A stretch of 64,000 nt of DNA from NCBI GenBank assembly GCA_964247055.1, contig OZ176051.1, positions 9,920,001 to 9,984,000 of the forward strand, given 5' to 3'. The notes below the pieces were generated by a model. That model had not been told where the DNA came from. It did not search any database and worked only from the letters and a program-made list of their open reading frames with translations. Position numbers and translations under genes: made by a program. Origin of the DNA: Paragordius varius (Eukaryota > Nematomorpha). Position 1 is the first letter of the stretch; the number at the start of each line of letters is the position of its first letter. Below are positions 49,941 through 63,200 of the stretch, one piece after another.

Positions 49941-51141
49941 TTATTTATGTAATTTAGAATAAAAAAATTCGAACAATAAGTGAAAATCATTTAGAAAAAC
50001 CTTGTCGTAACCATTAATGTCCTGTAAATCTTTATGTAAAAACTGATTGCCATCGATAGAAAGGAGACATAACGTATCATTTGCAAAGATATCGGAAGGA
50101 ATATTTTCTCGTTTAATTTTATTATGATCGAGCCTTAGTACTTTGAGTCTTGGCGCTTTGGATAAACCGATCGGAATACTTAGAATCTATTATAACATAA
50201 ACAAGATTACCATAATATAAATATGACATTTCAAGTAAGATTGGGTTATTAGATTTATATCATTTATTTTTTAATAAAACATCTATGAATAATTTAAGAG
50301 GTCCATTTTTTGCAAAATAAAAAATAATTTTCCGCATATTTCTTTTACAGAAATAAAAAATATAATTCGTTTTATTTGTTCAATACAATAAATAATAGGT
50401 TATTAAATGGTCAATATTTGATTAAATTAAAAGAAAAACCAAAAATTGTTAAAATAATCTAGATAAGTTTCTACAATATGAAGTGATTTGCCACTTATAA
50501 CCTTTTCCTTTTACTGATGTGTATTATAAAATACAATTCAGGCATAAATAAATCTTAAAAATTTTATCATATTTAAAACCAAAATTTATTACGTTATCAT
50601 ACATTATTATGTTGTAAATCAATATCTGTGCACTGAATCAAGCTTATATTGGACGGGATAGCTTGAATATTATTGTATGATAAATTTAATACATCTAAAT
50701 GTGGCAATGTAACAAGTTGAGAAGGGAATTCAGTTAGATAATTATGGCTTAAAGACACCGTTTTAAGCATGATTAAGGATGCATAAGATAAAGGAATGGT
50801 TGTTAATAAATTGGAATCAGCCATAATAACCTCTAATTTTAATAAATTAGTACATTCGGGTAATTTTTCTAATATAGAGTAACAAGCTAACTTAATTGAC
50901 AGTTTGAAACAGTTAAAGACTTTAATTTAGCGAAAGATCTTAAATCATCCGGCAATTTCAGGCTCTTATTGTTTGATAAATCAATTATGCGGATAGAATC
51001 CGCAACTTTTAATATTTGATATGGAATCTAAAATTTACCATGAATATATTTTTATACCTCTTTAGTTGCAGTATCGGATAAATTTAAACATCCAGTTTTA
51101 CTAACATTTTCACACCTTAGTTTGATCTGTTTATTTCCCAT
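49941..51141 (-). CDS. LRRC57: Leucine-rich repeat protein LRRC57
   Basis: Small LRR-only protein, possibly N-myristoylated; function poorly known. Exons 51141-51058, 51027-50892, 50868-50603 and 50186-49941 give 243 residues; vertebrate LRRC57 is about 239. It starts MGN like the family (a myristoylation signal), followed by tandem LRRs such as DSIRIIDLSNN, LKTVSLSHNYLTEFP and LDVLNLSYNNIQAIPSNI. The C-terminal block is diagnostic: LKVLRLDHNKIKRENIPSDI, LCLLSIDGNQF and DINGYDK against the family's VLRLEEN, ICLLAVEGN and ELEGYDKYMERF. Introns 1 and 2 are 30 nt (51057-51028) and 23 nt (50891-50869); intron 3 is 416 nt. Its ATG is 79 bp from the SOS ATG on the other strand. Confidence 0.92.
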
Positions 51142-51220
51142 GTGACAAAAATGCAATCCTGTAAAGAGTCAGTTGTTTCACCTCTTATGCGAAAAAAAGG
51201 CTGGATGGATAGCAAGGGTA
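51142..51220. promoter_or_regulatory. Putative bidirectional promoter between LRRC57 and SOS
   Basis: Only 79 bp separate the two divergent start codons, so promoters and 5' UTRs must lie in this gap, overlap the first exons, or use distant non-coding exons. No TATA box or initiator could be assigned. The gap also contains an ATG-led frame (ATGCGAAAAAAAGGC near 51187) out of frame with SOS. Confidence 0.45.
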
Positions 51221-54200
51221 ATGGAATCTTGGGACATTTATCTTAGTGAGGTACAATGATATAAAATAATTAAGATAATCAAAATATATTTCCAAAATTT
51301 ACAAATTGAATCTGAAACTTTACAGTATTTATCACAGTTATGCAATAATCTTTTTACAAAACTGACAACCGTCAATCTCTCCAAAATTGGGGTAAATAAT
51401 TTGATTATACATTTAGGATCTGGAATATATAAAAATATTATCCTCGGAACTATATAAAAACATTATGGATGAATGTAATTTGTACGTTGAAAAATCTCAT
51501 TATAATTCGTTTATCGAAAAACTGGCATATCTAATAGACAAAGTAATTATTCGTTCAAATATGTCTTTTTAGAAATCTCAGCAAAAGTTTGCATTTTATA
51601 TGTGTATTGCTTTCTCTATTGTAATAAATCAGATATTTGTTTATTTCTTCAAATATATCGAAAAATATTCCAAACTGATTGGAAAAAATATCATTACTTT
51701 ATCGGATATTCACATAGTTTTAGCGGCTAGAAAAGTAAACCCATTTATCCTAATTTTTAGGAACTTTCTACCTTATTTTTATCTGATTCGGTTTCTTTTG
51801 TTCACCCTGATAATATATACACTTTAAATGGTCAACTTGACAAAAATAACAATGAACAAAATATTCCGCATAAATCAACTTTTGATCTTATTCATTTTAA
51901 TTACAATATATGGCCTTATTGTAACAAAATTGAAAAGAAACCAGAAATGACGTTAGTTACAGAAAACATAGGACTCAATCAAACGAAAACCAATATTTTT
52001 AATCACCACGACAATTTTAAATCAAAATATCTGGAATATGAATCTATCCTACTTGATTACATTCGAAAAGAGGAGTCATTATACATAAAAGATGTTAAAT
52101 GTTTGGCCAAACCCATTGAAATATTCAAAAATCCACGGAATCGAGAGCATTATAACGTATAAATTTTTTCCAAAATTAAATTTTTTTAATATACTTTATT
52201 GTTTTTGATTAAATTTATATTTTTTTATATATTTCCGTATATATTCTTAACTATGGACCGTAAATAGTTCCACTTGTTAGTTTTTAAGAATTATACTCCA
52301 TATATTTAATAAATTCAATGACAAATTTATTAAATGAAAACAAATTAAATAGTATTTGAATAGCATAGGTGAAAGGTAATCAAGCGATATTACATCCAAT
52401 CAAGCAATTATTAGATATCTTTAACCACTAATTTTAGAATATGTATATAATAACGTTTTTGTATCCTTTTCCTGTGATAAGTTTCTAATATATTTTCTAA
52501 ATTTTTTTATCGGGATTATTTTTTTGTATGATTGATTCCGTTTACATATTTTAGCGGGAAAAAGCGTTCCGGATTAAATGGCATTCTTTGTTTTTTTTGT
52601 CCAAATGATATAAAACAGCAACATACAATTCTTAATTTTCTCTAAAATATTTTAAATAATGAAACAATAAAATAAAATTAACATTATATAAATTGGAAAA
52701 ACGGCAATTTCATTCGGTTTAAAGTTTTTTGTAATTAATTTGCAAATCGTTTTTACTTTTCAAAACGCGAAACGGTATTAATCTTAAACTCATAATTTTT
52801 ACCATATATATATTAGGATAAACGTATATTTACGGATTGGGATACCCTCGCTATTCTAACCGCTGATATTTATCACCTCAGTATTAAACTGTTATGGGGC
52901 ATTGATGAAAGCAAACAAACGAATGAAATGGAGGAACCTGAAGCACACACCTTTGCCTACATTGATTTCATTGAAGACCTTATCTTGGTTCAAGAGTTTG
53001 AAATTTACCTTAAATACGCAAAATTATTGTTCACCCAATTTGCACCATTTTACACCTGGTTGTTACTTAACTCAAAAACGGAAAATGGAACGCATTTGTT
53101 ATATGAAACATTTTTCCCACACGCCATATTGGATGATATGCAGGTAACTATTCTATTTGAATTACATTTTTGATTCATGTAATTTGGAATAATTTTAGGA
53201 TTTTTGTTAATAACATGCATTAAATATTAGCCTTTATTTTAATTTAAATCGTATTTTATACCACCACCATAATTTTATATGATTTGAAAATATCTAAATA
53301 ATATATTTTTTTAGGATTTACATTACGACATTAACCAATATTTGCAATATGTTTATCCCTTACAACTACTTCAACCATTTCTCCACATTGTTTTTTATCG
53401 GATACTGTTAAAGGTAGATATCATATTTTTTTATTTTTTTTTCGTATTTTATTTCTGATTTATTGTGCTTAACAAAGGTTTATAAAAATTTATTTTTAAT
53501 TTTTACTTGTAATAAAAAATTGCATATTATTGAACAAGAGGGCAAAAACTTTTTTATATTATAGTATCTCAAGTTTTTAGTATTTTTTTTCAATTGTTTC
53601 ATATAATTAATTAGGATCTAATTACATTGCTAAAAACGTCTATAAAGGATTCGGAAACAACGGATGATGGTATGAATTATATTAACATATTTATATTTCT
53701 TATTAATTTATCATAATAATAATGAAAAGTTGGTTTATCTAATGGTTTTTTATTTAAATATGGTAATTTAATTTAATGACACCCATATTATATATTTTTA
53801 TAAACTATTTTTTAATATAAAAATAATTTTATACCAGATATATTTAGTAAATTATAATAAATGTACAATTTTGATTCCTATCTTTAAAAATTTTGTATTT
53901 ACGAGGAAATATTTTTAAAGTTTTATTGAATGCTACTGATATTTTAAACCATTTTAATATGGCCTCAATATTTTATTATTTCATTAGATGACGCCTCTAA
54001 ATTAGATGAACAAATGGCCAAACTCGAAAATGCTTTAATGTCCTTAAATCAGTTGATTAAACAAATATGTGACATTTGCCCTGACACTATTGCACTTCAA
54101 CTCAAAAGGTATTATATAATGGTCATTATTTAAAAAATATATATAAATAATATCAAAGGACCCCTCTCAAGGATTATATAAGTAATATCCGCAATAAGAC

Positions 54201-57200
54201 TCTCTTTGATTAAAATTGGAAATTGAGCTTTTTATAAAAAAAAAATAGATTAATATTTAGTGTTTTTTGTAATAATAGATCCTATTTACAAAAATATATA
54301 TATATAATTAAAATAGTAAATTGATGATTAATTTTTATAAGTGAGCCAAACAAACAAATAACCACAAATTAATAATTTAGAAAGTATAACAGCTTTAAAT
54401 GATTATAACTTAAAATTAAAAATTATGATATGAAGTAAAAAAAAGTGATTGATCATAAGCATAAGGTTACATTCAGTTAATAGGCGCTGTTTGTTTCAAA
54501 AAAAGTTTCTTTATGAGGGGGTCCCTTCTGTAAATTATTACAAAATTTTATGCAATATAATGCATACAGTCTGCAAGAAAATTATTCATTTTTACCTGCT
54601 GAAATGAAAACATTGGATAATGCTATTGAAAAGTATGGGGCCGTCGAAAAATGTGAAATTAATTTAGCGGACACAATTAAAGGTTGGAATGAAAAAGCGG
54701 GGGTTGGTAATAACACTTCTACCCTTAGGGAATACCTTCAAACTGATGCCAGTGGTATAATATTTGGTTTTTTGAAAAAATGCACTTTTTAAATTGTTTA
54801 TATCTGTACTAACATTAATTGTTTTTTTTATATTAAAACTAAAAAATGTTGGAAATTGAAAATTAATTATTAATTTGTTGCTATATCATTTATTTCAATA
54901 ATTTTATGAAAATGATTACAATAAAAATTGACATTATAGGTTATTATTTCAAAATATTTCACTACATTTATTACATTCCGATATTTATGATTTGGGGAAC
55001 CGTGTTATATTATTATTTTATAGTTTAGTAATTTCGAAATTTAAATGATTTTTAGACACTTTTTCTCTTGCATCCACAACCAATTTATTGGCAGAACAAT
55101 TGCAAATCCAACCAATCCTAACTCTGACTAAGCCTGGGAAATCGGAAACACTCCTAAACGGTTTATTAATTATTACATAACAATATATTTTCTCCTATAA
55201 ATTATTTTTCATATTATCGTATATATCCAAATATGGTAAGTACATGTTAAATAATTTATTAAGCTGTAGTGCTCATTAATAAATTCATTTTTTTTCATTT
55301 TTGGATGCGTTCGGCATGTTTTAGCTTGATTTGTTATCCATTTTTTGAAGAATTAATTATAGTGACTAGCCAGATTAATTAACCTTTTCTTATTTAAAAT
55401 AAGTTAAAAAATATTTTAACAATTTTTGTAACAAATTTTTCATTTTCTTACTTTTTACTTTGTGTAATATAGAAGGATCCATATTTACCCTCAGTTCTCA
55501 AAGCCCATTGCTCATGAATCCAAATGTCATTGAACCTTTGTCTGATATTAAACGTGATAACCTCATTTCAAATTATGTCAAAGCTGGAACCGGTTCTGGT
55601 TCTACCAATTTTAATTCCCCACACGCCAAAGACAGAACAGCTTTTATATGGTCTGATGGGACTTTTGCTGTCTGTAAAACTTTACCACCGGGAAATTATA
55701 TTGCCTCACATTTGAATAGTATATTTATTTTCTTATAACATTTCTACGCCAAACGATAAGTTATCACGTAATTCTTGTATTGGTTTTTTACTTAATTATA
55801 TTTGATTTTTTAATTTTTGAGTTTGTTGCCAATTTACGCCTCATTCCCTTTGCAATAAAATTAAAGGTTATACTAAAATTAAGATGTAAAAATGTTTATT
55901 ATTTTGCCTTTAAATTTGATTTTTTACTGTGTCGAATTTTGTTTTTAATTTAGAATTTGGTAAAACAACCACAAAATCCCCCAACGTAGCAAATACAGTA
56001 AAATCTCCTCGAAACGAGCCCATAGTAGCAAAATCCAAAAATTTAGCCATGGCAAATATTGAATCAGTTATCCGTAATATAGTTACAGCAAATTCCGATG
56101 CATCGTCCCAGCTTAACCCTATGCAAAAATTGCTAGTGTTAGGATTTCAAAATCGAAATTTTTCTTCAAATATGGCATCTCCCCCCTTAACTTCCTTACC
56201 AACATCTAATAGTGTTCCAGTTACTTTTGATTATAAGCTCATAAATGGAGCTATTATGGATCAATGTCGAATAACTTCGACTAACGGTTATTTTCCGATT
56301 TTTTTTATTAATCATTAACCAAAATTACAAAATGTGGTGTTTGCTAAGAAAATGTAATTATAAGTGATTGTGTTTATTATGAATATGATGTTTTATTATA
56401 ATTATGTTATGATTTGTAAATGAAAACAAACATTGTTATTTAGTCTTTAATTGATTAGATTCACTTTAATTATTGTATACTCGTTATAATTGATAGGAAA
56501 TAATTTAAGCCGATTTCGACTAAAGTATTTAAATACTTCTATAGCAGTATTCGGTAGTCGAATATGACTTTATCCCCGTAACTAATATGTTAAACGAGTT
56601 ATTTGTATTTTTAAATAGCTAAAAAAGCTTTTATCATATTTGAGGCCGGGGTCGTCCAACACAAATGACTTTGCGGGGGCCACATTTTAAATTAAAAAGC
56701 CAATGGGCAGCATAGGAAAGATATATGGACATTCATAACGAAATTGACTGTAACACGCAAAAAAATTATGATTTGTAGTTCATACCAATTGAAGAGATAC
56801 CTATTTATTAAAATTTAAGAAATTTCAAGATTTTGTGAGCATATTTCTGCTAATATGGATTTTCTAATTTTTGTGGGCCGCACATAAAGTCTCGGCGGAT
56901 CGCACATTGGACACCAACACCCCTGTTTTGGACAACAATCAAGATTATTGATTACATTATCCATATTTATACTAATTTTAGTGTATTTTATAATATCAAT
57001 ATTGCCACACTTTAGATTTAATCATCAATATCCAAATTTTAACATCCACCAACAAATATGCCAAAAATAGTTCTAAACACGGCAATCATTTTCACAGCAA
57101 ACACAATAAATTTCAAGTTCAATCGAATGAAGCTTCCAATCATTCGATTAACGCTCGAAACGATACTCTTTCAAATGTATCATCATCCACACTTTCTATT

Positions 57201-60200
57201 AACCGAAAAATTGCAAGCAGTTTACTTCACAATTCGTTCATTAATTTAGTGGCCAAGAGTGATGCCGAACATAAGACTTGGATGGCATATTTTGTCAAAC
57301 TTTCAGTTCAAAAGTATACTTTTTTGCAATTTTTTTGAAAGATTTTAAGAAAATAGGATTTGTTACCTTTTTTTTCTTTTGAGCTAATTTTATTGCTGAT
57401 TATTTTTAAAGAATAGTAAAATATATATACGTACTTAGATCGCTTTATAAACGCCTTAACAAATTAATTGAGAATGATGAAAGTTATCAACCCTACCTTA
57501 TACTGAAACATCTAAATCACAAACCCAAGTAATATAATTTATAATGAAAAATATTTATACATTTGCACTAAATTTATTTTTGGAATATTTTACGTTAGAT
57601 ATGGGAAATACACAGATCCAAATTATTTGGTTTTGGAATACAAAGGAGATTCTGAAATACCATTCGTTAAAGGTAAAAAATTATTTTTTACATACTAATT
57701 TATATTTTCAACCCTAAATTACTTTTAATTAAATTTGTTATTATTTTTTTTATTTTACATATGAGAATAACTCTTGTAACAAACTAAAATTCTACAGTTA
57801 CAGTATGCATTTGAATAGTTACTCATTTCACACTATAGTTGACAATACACAAATTTTCTTGAAAAAAAGGAAAAAATGTTTATTTAAATTTTTTGATTTC
57901 CTTACACTACTGTGTGTTTCAAATCGCCCAACTATATTGTGACATACGCAATCAAAAAAAATGCATATTGTCTTTATAAAATTTAGTATAATCCACATTT
58001 TCGAATCTGATGTTATTGATGTTTATTTTTTAATAGGTATGGATAATTTTATTATGGATATAATATCTATGACATGTTTAACATATATATTTTATATCCA
58101 AAATAAACCTTTCTATCAGGTTTTTTAATGAAGGGTAAAAGTTCTGTGAAATAAATTGCGTTACTAATTTTTTTCCCCCTACTTTAGCTGGGACGCGTGA
58201 CAAATTGATTGAACGTTTGTGTTATCCCAAATACTGTGATCACTTTTTCCTATCGACTTTTCTTATAGTTTACCGCACATTTATGCCCCCAAATCAATTG
58301 TTTCAAGCCCTAATTGATCGGTATGCTTATGGATTAACTTTTAACCGATTATTTATAAATTTTAGGAAGAATAGAATACCAAAAAATTGGTATTTTATGA
58401 CATAAAAAGAAATTAATCAATTCGACTTAGATCTTATTGATTAATTCTATAATTTTAGTTTTGGCATCAATATTCAATTTTTATATTTCGTACTTTCCTG
58501 TTTGGTTTCTTCCCAAGCTTTATGACACTTTTAGGACGCGAAAAATATATTTAGATTGTTAAAATCACTCCATACATATATAATTGCATATAATCGGTAA
58601 AATCATAAATAAGTAATAATTTTATATATTATATGTGCAAATTTATTAAAAAGATATCAGGAGAAATTCCTTATTTAGTTTTTGTAATATCTTTACACAA
58701 TTTAACAAAATATTTTTAGATATAATTTACCGGCAAACTTGGAGGACTTAGATATGGATCGGTTAAAAGAACACCTACAAAAAATTTATGGGACAAACGA
58801 ATACCCCTTGGCAGATAGTGATATTGATGCTATAGTTAAAGAAATTTTGCTCAAATACAAAAAGGAATACCTCATACCTGTACAATTAAGGTAAGTTTTT
58901 GATTTGTGAAACCGTTTTTGGCTAATTTCGGTTTAATTATCCCGGTCATAAGTATTTTTTATCGGGAATACTGCTTTGAATCTGCTTCCAAAGTACTTTT
59001 ACCAGAAATGTTCTCTCCATTGTTTTTAGGTCAATTAGTTGTGATTTGGTTCTATATTTTTATAAATTTTTGGGTTAACCCATAAAACATATAATCCCGA
59101 CTGCGTTTTATAAAAAAATTCAAAAGTAAACTTTAAAAGTGCAATATATTATTAATAAATAAGGCATAGTAATGAAAATAATATAAAAATTTAATTTAAT
59201 ATTTGGAACGCTTTTTATCATTTTTTAGTTTAACAAGCAGTTAATAGCTTGTGTTTCTTAAGGTCTTGAATATTATATATATAATTTTTTTAATAACAAT
59301 TAATTATATTCTAAAATTTTGTAATAAAGTTACACATTTTGAGATATCTGTTATACTAACTAACATATTATTTTTTCTTCTCAAAATATATTATATATTC
59401 CATTTACAATTTAAATTCACGCTTGAACAATTGAAATTCAGCCTAAAAATAAATTATGTGTTTTTGTGCTTATATATAACTCATCATTAATATGAAATAT
59501 ATTTTTACGACATAGTTTATTAGTTTTTCAGCATTATATTAATTTTAAACAGATATTTCATATCTCGTATCGTCTTTGTGTAATGGCTAGCCATTGTATC
59601 CGTATAGAAGCTGTCTGTAATATTTGCGATCCTGCCAGGCGTTATCATCAATGTTGGCAACACTTAAATCATTATTTATTGTTTTTTCCCAGTTGAATGT
59701 TGGTCTGCCCCTGCGATTGTTACCTTCGGGATGTAGGGATAAGATTTTATTTGTCCATTGTTCTGGAGCACGTTTGATGTGTCCGAAATATCTAAGCCTA
59801 TTTTTTCTGAGCATGACATTTAAAGGTTCAATTTGGTAGAGTTGATGTAAATTTGAATTTGACTTATTGGGTTGGAATAAATTTAGTATCCGTTTTTCTA
59901 AGTTCATTAGTTTTTTCTCGATTGAATCTGTCATCGGCCACGTTCGCAACCATACAGGAGTATGGGACGTATGCCGGCTTTGTAAATCAAACCTTTGTTT
60001 TTTGCTGATATGTGTTTATTTTTGAGCACAAATTTAAGTTGATGATATTTTACCCAAGCCTGTTGGGATCTATATTTAACTGATTGGTTTATTCCACCTA
60101 GGCAATGTATGACATCGCCCAAGTATTTGAAATTATTCACCAATTCGATTTTGGTGTCTGCCATATAAACGTAATTTAGGGAAGTGGATGAGTGATTTAT

Positions 60201-63200
60201 TGTTTTATTTTTACATGATTCACATATAAATTTGTCATTGTTGATTAATTTCCCTTTTATAAGCGAGCACTTTTTGTGTACCCACTTATTGCATGATGTA
60301 CATAGGATTGAATTGAGTTTAACATCTAAATCACATACTCCACATGGAAACTTAGGTCGTTCATATACAGTTTCACCCGTTATCATCACCTTTGTTTTGC
60401 TTATATTTATATTCATTCCACCCTTTTCTAAGTGTGATTTCCATGTGTTGTACTTTTGATTTAATGCTTCCATTGATGTTGCGGTGAGAACAATGTCGTC
60501 CGCATAGATAAGTTTCCATGGTGGGCCTTGTTTTATATCTTTTGTTAGGTAATCCATTATTAAAATGAAGAGTAGAGGGCTTAGGATGGAGCCTTGATGA
60601 AGACCAGATTCGTTTAGAACAAAAGCTGTGTTACCTAGTGTTAATTTGACGCAGTTTGTTGTTTTGTAGTACATCATTTCTATTGATTTAATTATCCAAT
60701 CATCTACATTATTGGCTCGTAGTGTGGATGTGATCAACTTCCTGGGGATACAATCAAAGGCCCTTTGTATATCAATAAAAACATGATATAGTTTTTTATT
60801 TTTCGCTAAATAGTTCTCTTGCAATCTTCTCAAAATGAAGATTGCATCAATTGTGCTACTGTTTGGTTTATAGGCATATTGTGATTCCTGTATACTAACG
60901 ATTGATCTTAGTTTTGATTCAATAATGGATTCAAAAATTTTTAACGGGTGTTCCAACAACTTTAGTGGTCTGTAGGAGGAACAAACGAGTATGACTCCTT
61001 TGTTTTTATAAATGGGTATGATGGTGCTTTTTGACCAATCATTAGGGATGCGATTCGTTGATAAGATTAAGTTGAATATGTTAGTTAAATGTATAATGCA
61101 TTGTGGTAAAGCTTTGATCATGTCACAGCTGAGTTCAGATGGACCTGTAGCTTTGTTATTTTTCATCTTGGCCAAGGCTTCTCTTACATCGTCTGTTGTT
61201 ATCAATGGTCGAGGACCAATTGCTGGTGGTTGGTTTATTGTTTCAAAATCATGTTTTTGTGCAAATTGTTCTTTGTAATACGTTGTCCAGACATTGCTTA
61301 TGTCACTCCACTCAGTTACTAGTTGTTGATCTTTATCTTTAATATAGGAAATTTGTTTAATGTCCTTTTTATTATTGTTAACTGAATTTATTGTTCGAAA
61401 AATCTTAAGATTTTTCATGTCTTGTTCTAATTTTTTAGCTAAATCCAAAGCTTTTTTGTTGGCTGAAATATTGATGGCTTGTTGTAAATTTTTATTTGAT
61501 TTGATATATGATTCCAAGTCTCTTTTATCTTTTGTTTGTTTCCATCTTTTATAGTTATTGCGTTTAATTTTAATTAAAGGTTTTATGGATTCTGACCACC
61601 ACAAATTTGATTGTTGTTTTTTCCTGTATATTTTCTTTCTGCCACAATAATTAAGCACATTTGGGATGATGTTTTTAAAATTATCCCAAGCTTCTTCAGA
61701 TGTTTTGTGGTTGAGGCTAAGCGATGCATTGACAGTTTCTGAGAGTTGAAGTTTAAGATCAGGAAGGTGTAGTTTTTCTAAGTTTATTTTAGGTTTCTGG
61801 TTACTATGGTAATAGGATTTGTTTATTGTTATTATTGCTACAATTAATTTATGTTGTGTGTCAGTAAGGTATGTTTTAGAGTCTTTAATGAATTTTCTAT
61901 CTTGTATGGGTGTTAAAATGTAGTCTACCATAGAATTTTGATTACCACTTGTATAAGTTATTAATTTTTTTTGCTGGTTTCGTGAAGAGGGTATTGCAGA
62001 TAGTAAGTCTAAGAGATGCGCAGTATTCTAATAATGTATCACCTTCTTTGTTACGGCTGCCAAAAGCGTTTCCTCCATGTATTCTCATATAGTCTTCACC
62101 ATTAGTGCCAACGTGGGAATTGAAATCTCCACCTATAAAAATTTTGTCATTTGGAGGTATTGCATGGGAAATGTCGTATAGTTGGTTCCAAAAGGCTTGT
62201 TTGGTTGCTCCGTTTAATCCAGACTGGGGAGCATAGATGGAAAGTATGTTAAGAATTTGTTTTTTAAAGCCGATACGTATTTGGATAATTCTTTCGTTGT
62301 GTCTGTTTACTTCTATTATATTATCACAATATTCATTTTTAATAGCTATAGCCACTCCATGTTGGCCTTTCATTTGACCTTTGTAGAAAATTGTATAGTT
62401 GTCTATATTCAGCTTTCCCTCAGATTTATATCTTGTTTCCTGGAGGCAACAGATGTCAATGTTTTTCTCTTTTATTTGGTCGATAACTAAGTTTGATCTA
62501 CCGACTAGCGTCGAGATATGTGCCGATCTTAAGTGGTTTTACCATATTGTTGGGTGTTTTTTGATGTTTGTGGTTTTTTAGGAGAGCATTAATATTGTTA
62601 TCATGTAAATTAATATTATTATCAAAATTAAGATTATCACATATATTAATATCATTAATAAAATTATTTGTAAGATTAATATTATCATTTTTAAAATATA
62701 TATCATTGTTTAAAAGTGTTGTCAATTCATTCATTATTTTCATATACGGTATGATTAAGGCGATTGTTTTACAATTTGCATGCCTTTGCAAATCAAGAGA
62801 CTATTTCGGTGTCCCCTACCTATGGAATTGCCTTTCTGGGCTTACGGAGTTCCATCCCCGCTTACATATATTAGAATTGGTTGTTTCTAGCAACTGGTTA
62901 TAGCGCCAGATAAACCCGCTTTATCATCTGTGTGAATGCAGGTATTGTGGTATTTTATAGGAAAAAATAATGGTAGTTTATTTTTTTCACCACACCCAAC
63001 ACAGATGATTTCTTTCCTTTGCCGCTCCCGTTGGTATTAACCAGGGTGCACCACGCGGAGGTGGGAGTCGGACTTTGCACCCCAGAATTTCATATCTTAA
63101 AAATATTAAAAAATAAAGGTAATTTTTAATGTAGAAAATACATAAATTATTTTAGGGAATTGTTCAAGGGTGAATTTGAACTGTAAATGATATATTATAA

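Noticed and set aside
51187-51243. Alternative SOS start at ATGCGAAAAAAAGGC with a 29-nt intron from 51217
   Set aside because: No phase gives a continuous frame into the next exon, whereas ATG at 51221 with the 24-nt intron gives MESWDIYLSE followed by the family's conserved helix.
62790-63086. A separate GC-richer gene or tRNA-like sequence at 62.79-63.09 kb
   Set aside because: It lies inside the LINE boundaries set by the 11-bp duplication and is best read as its 5' leader; no tRNA fold was found.
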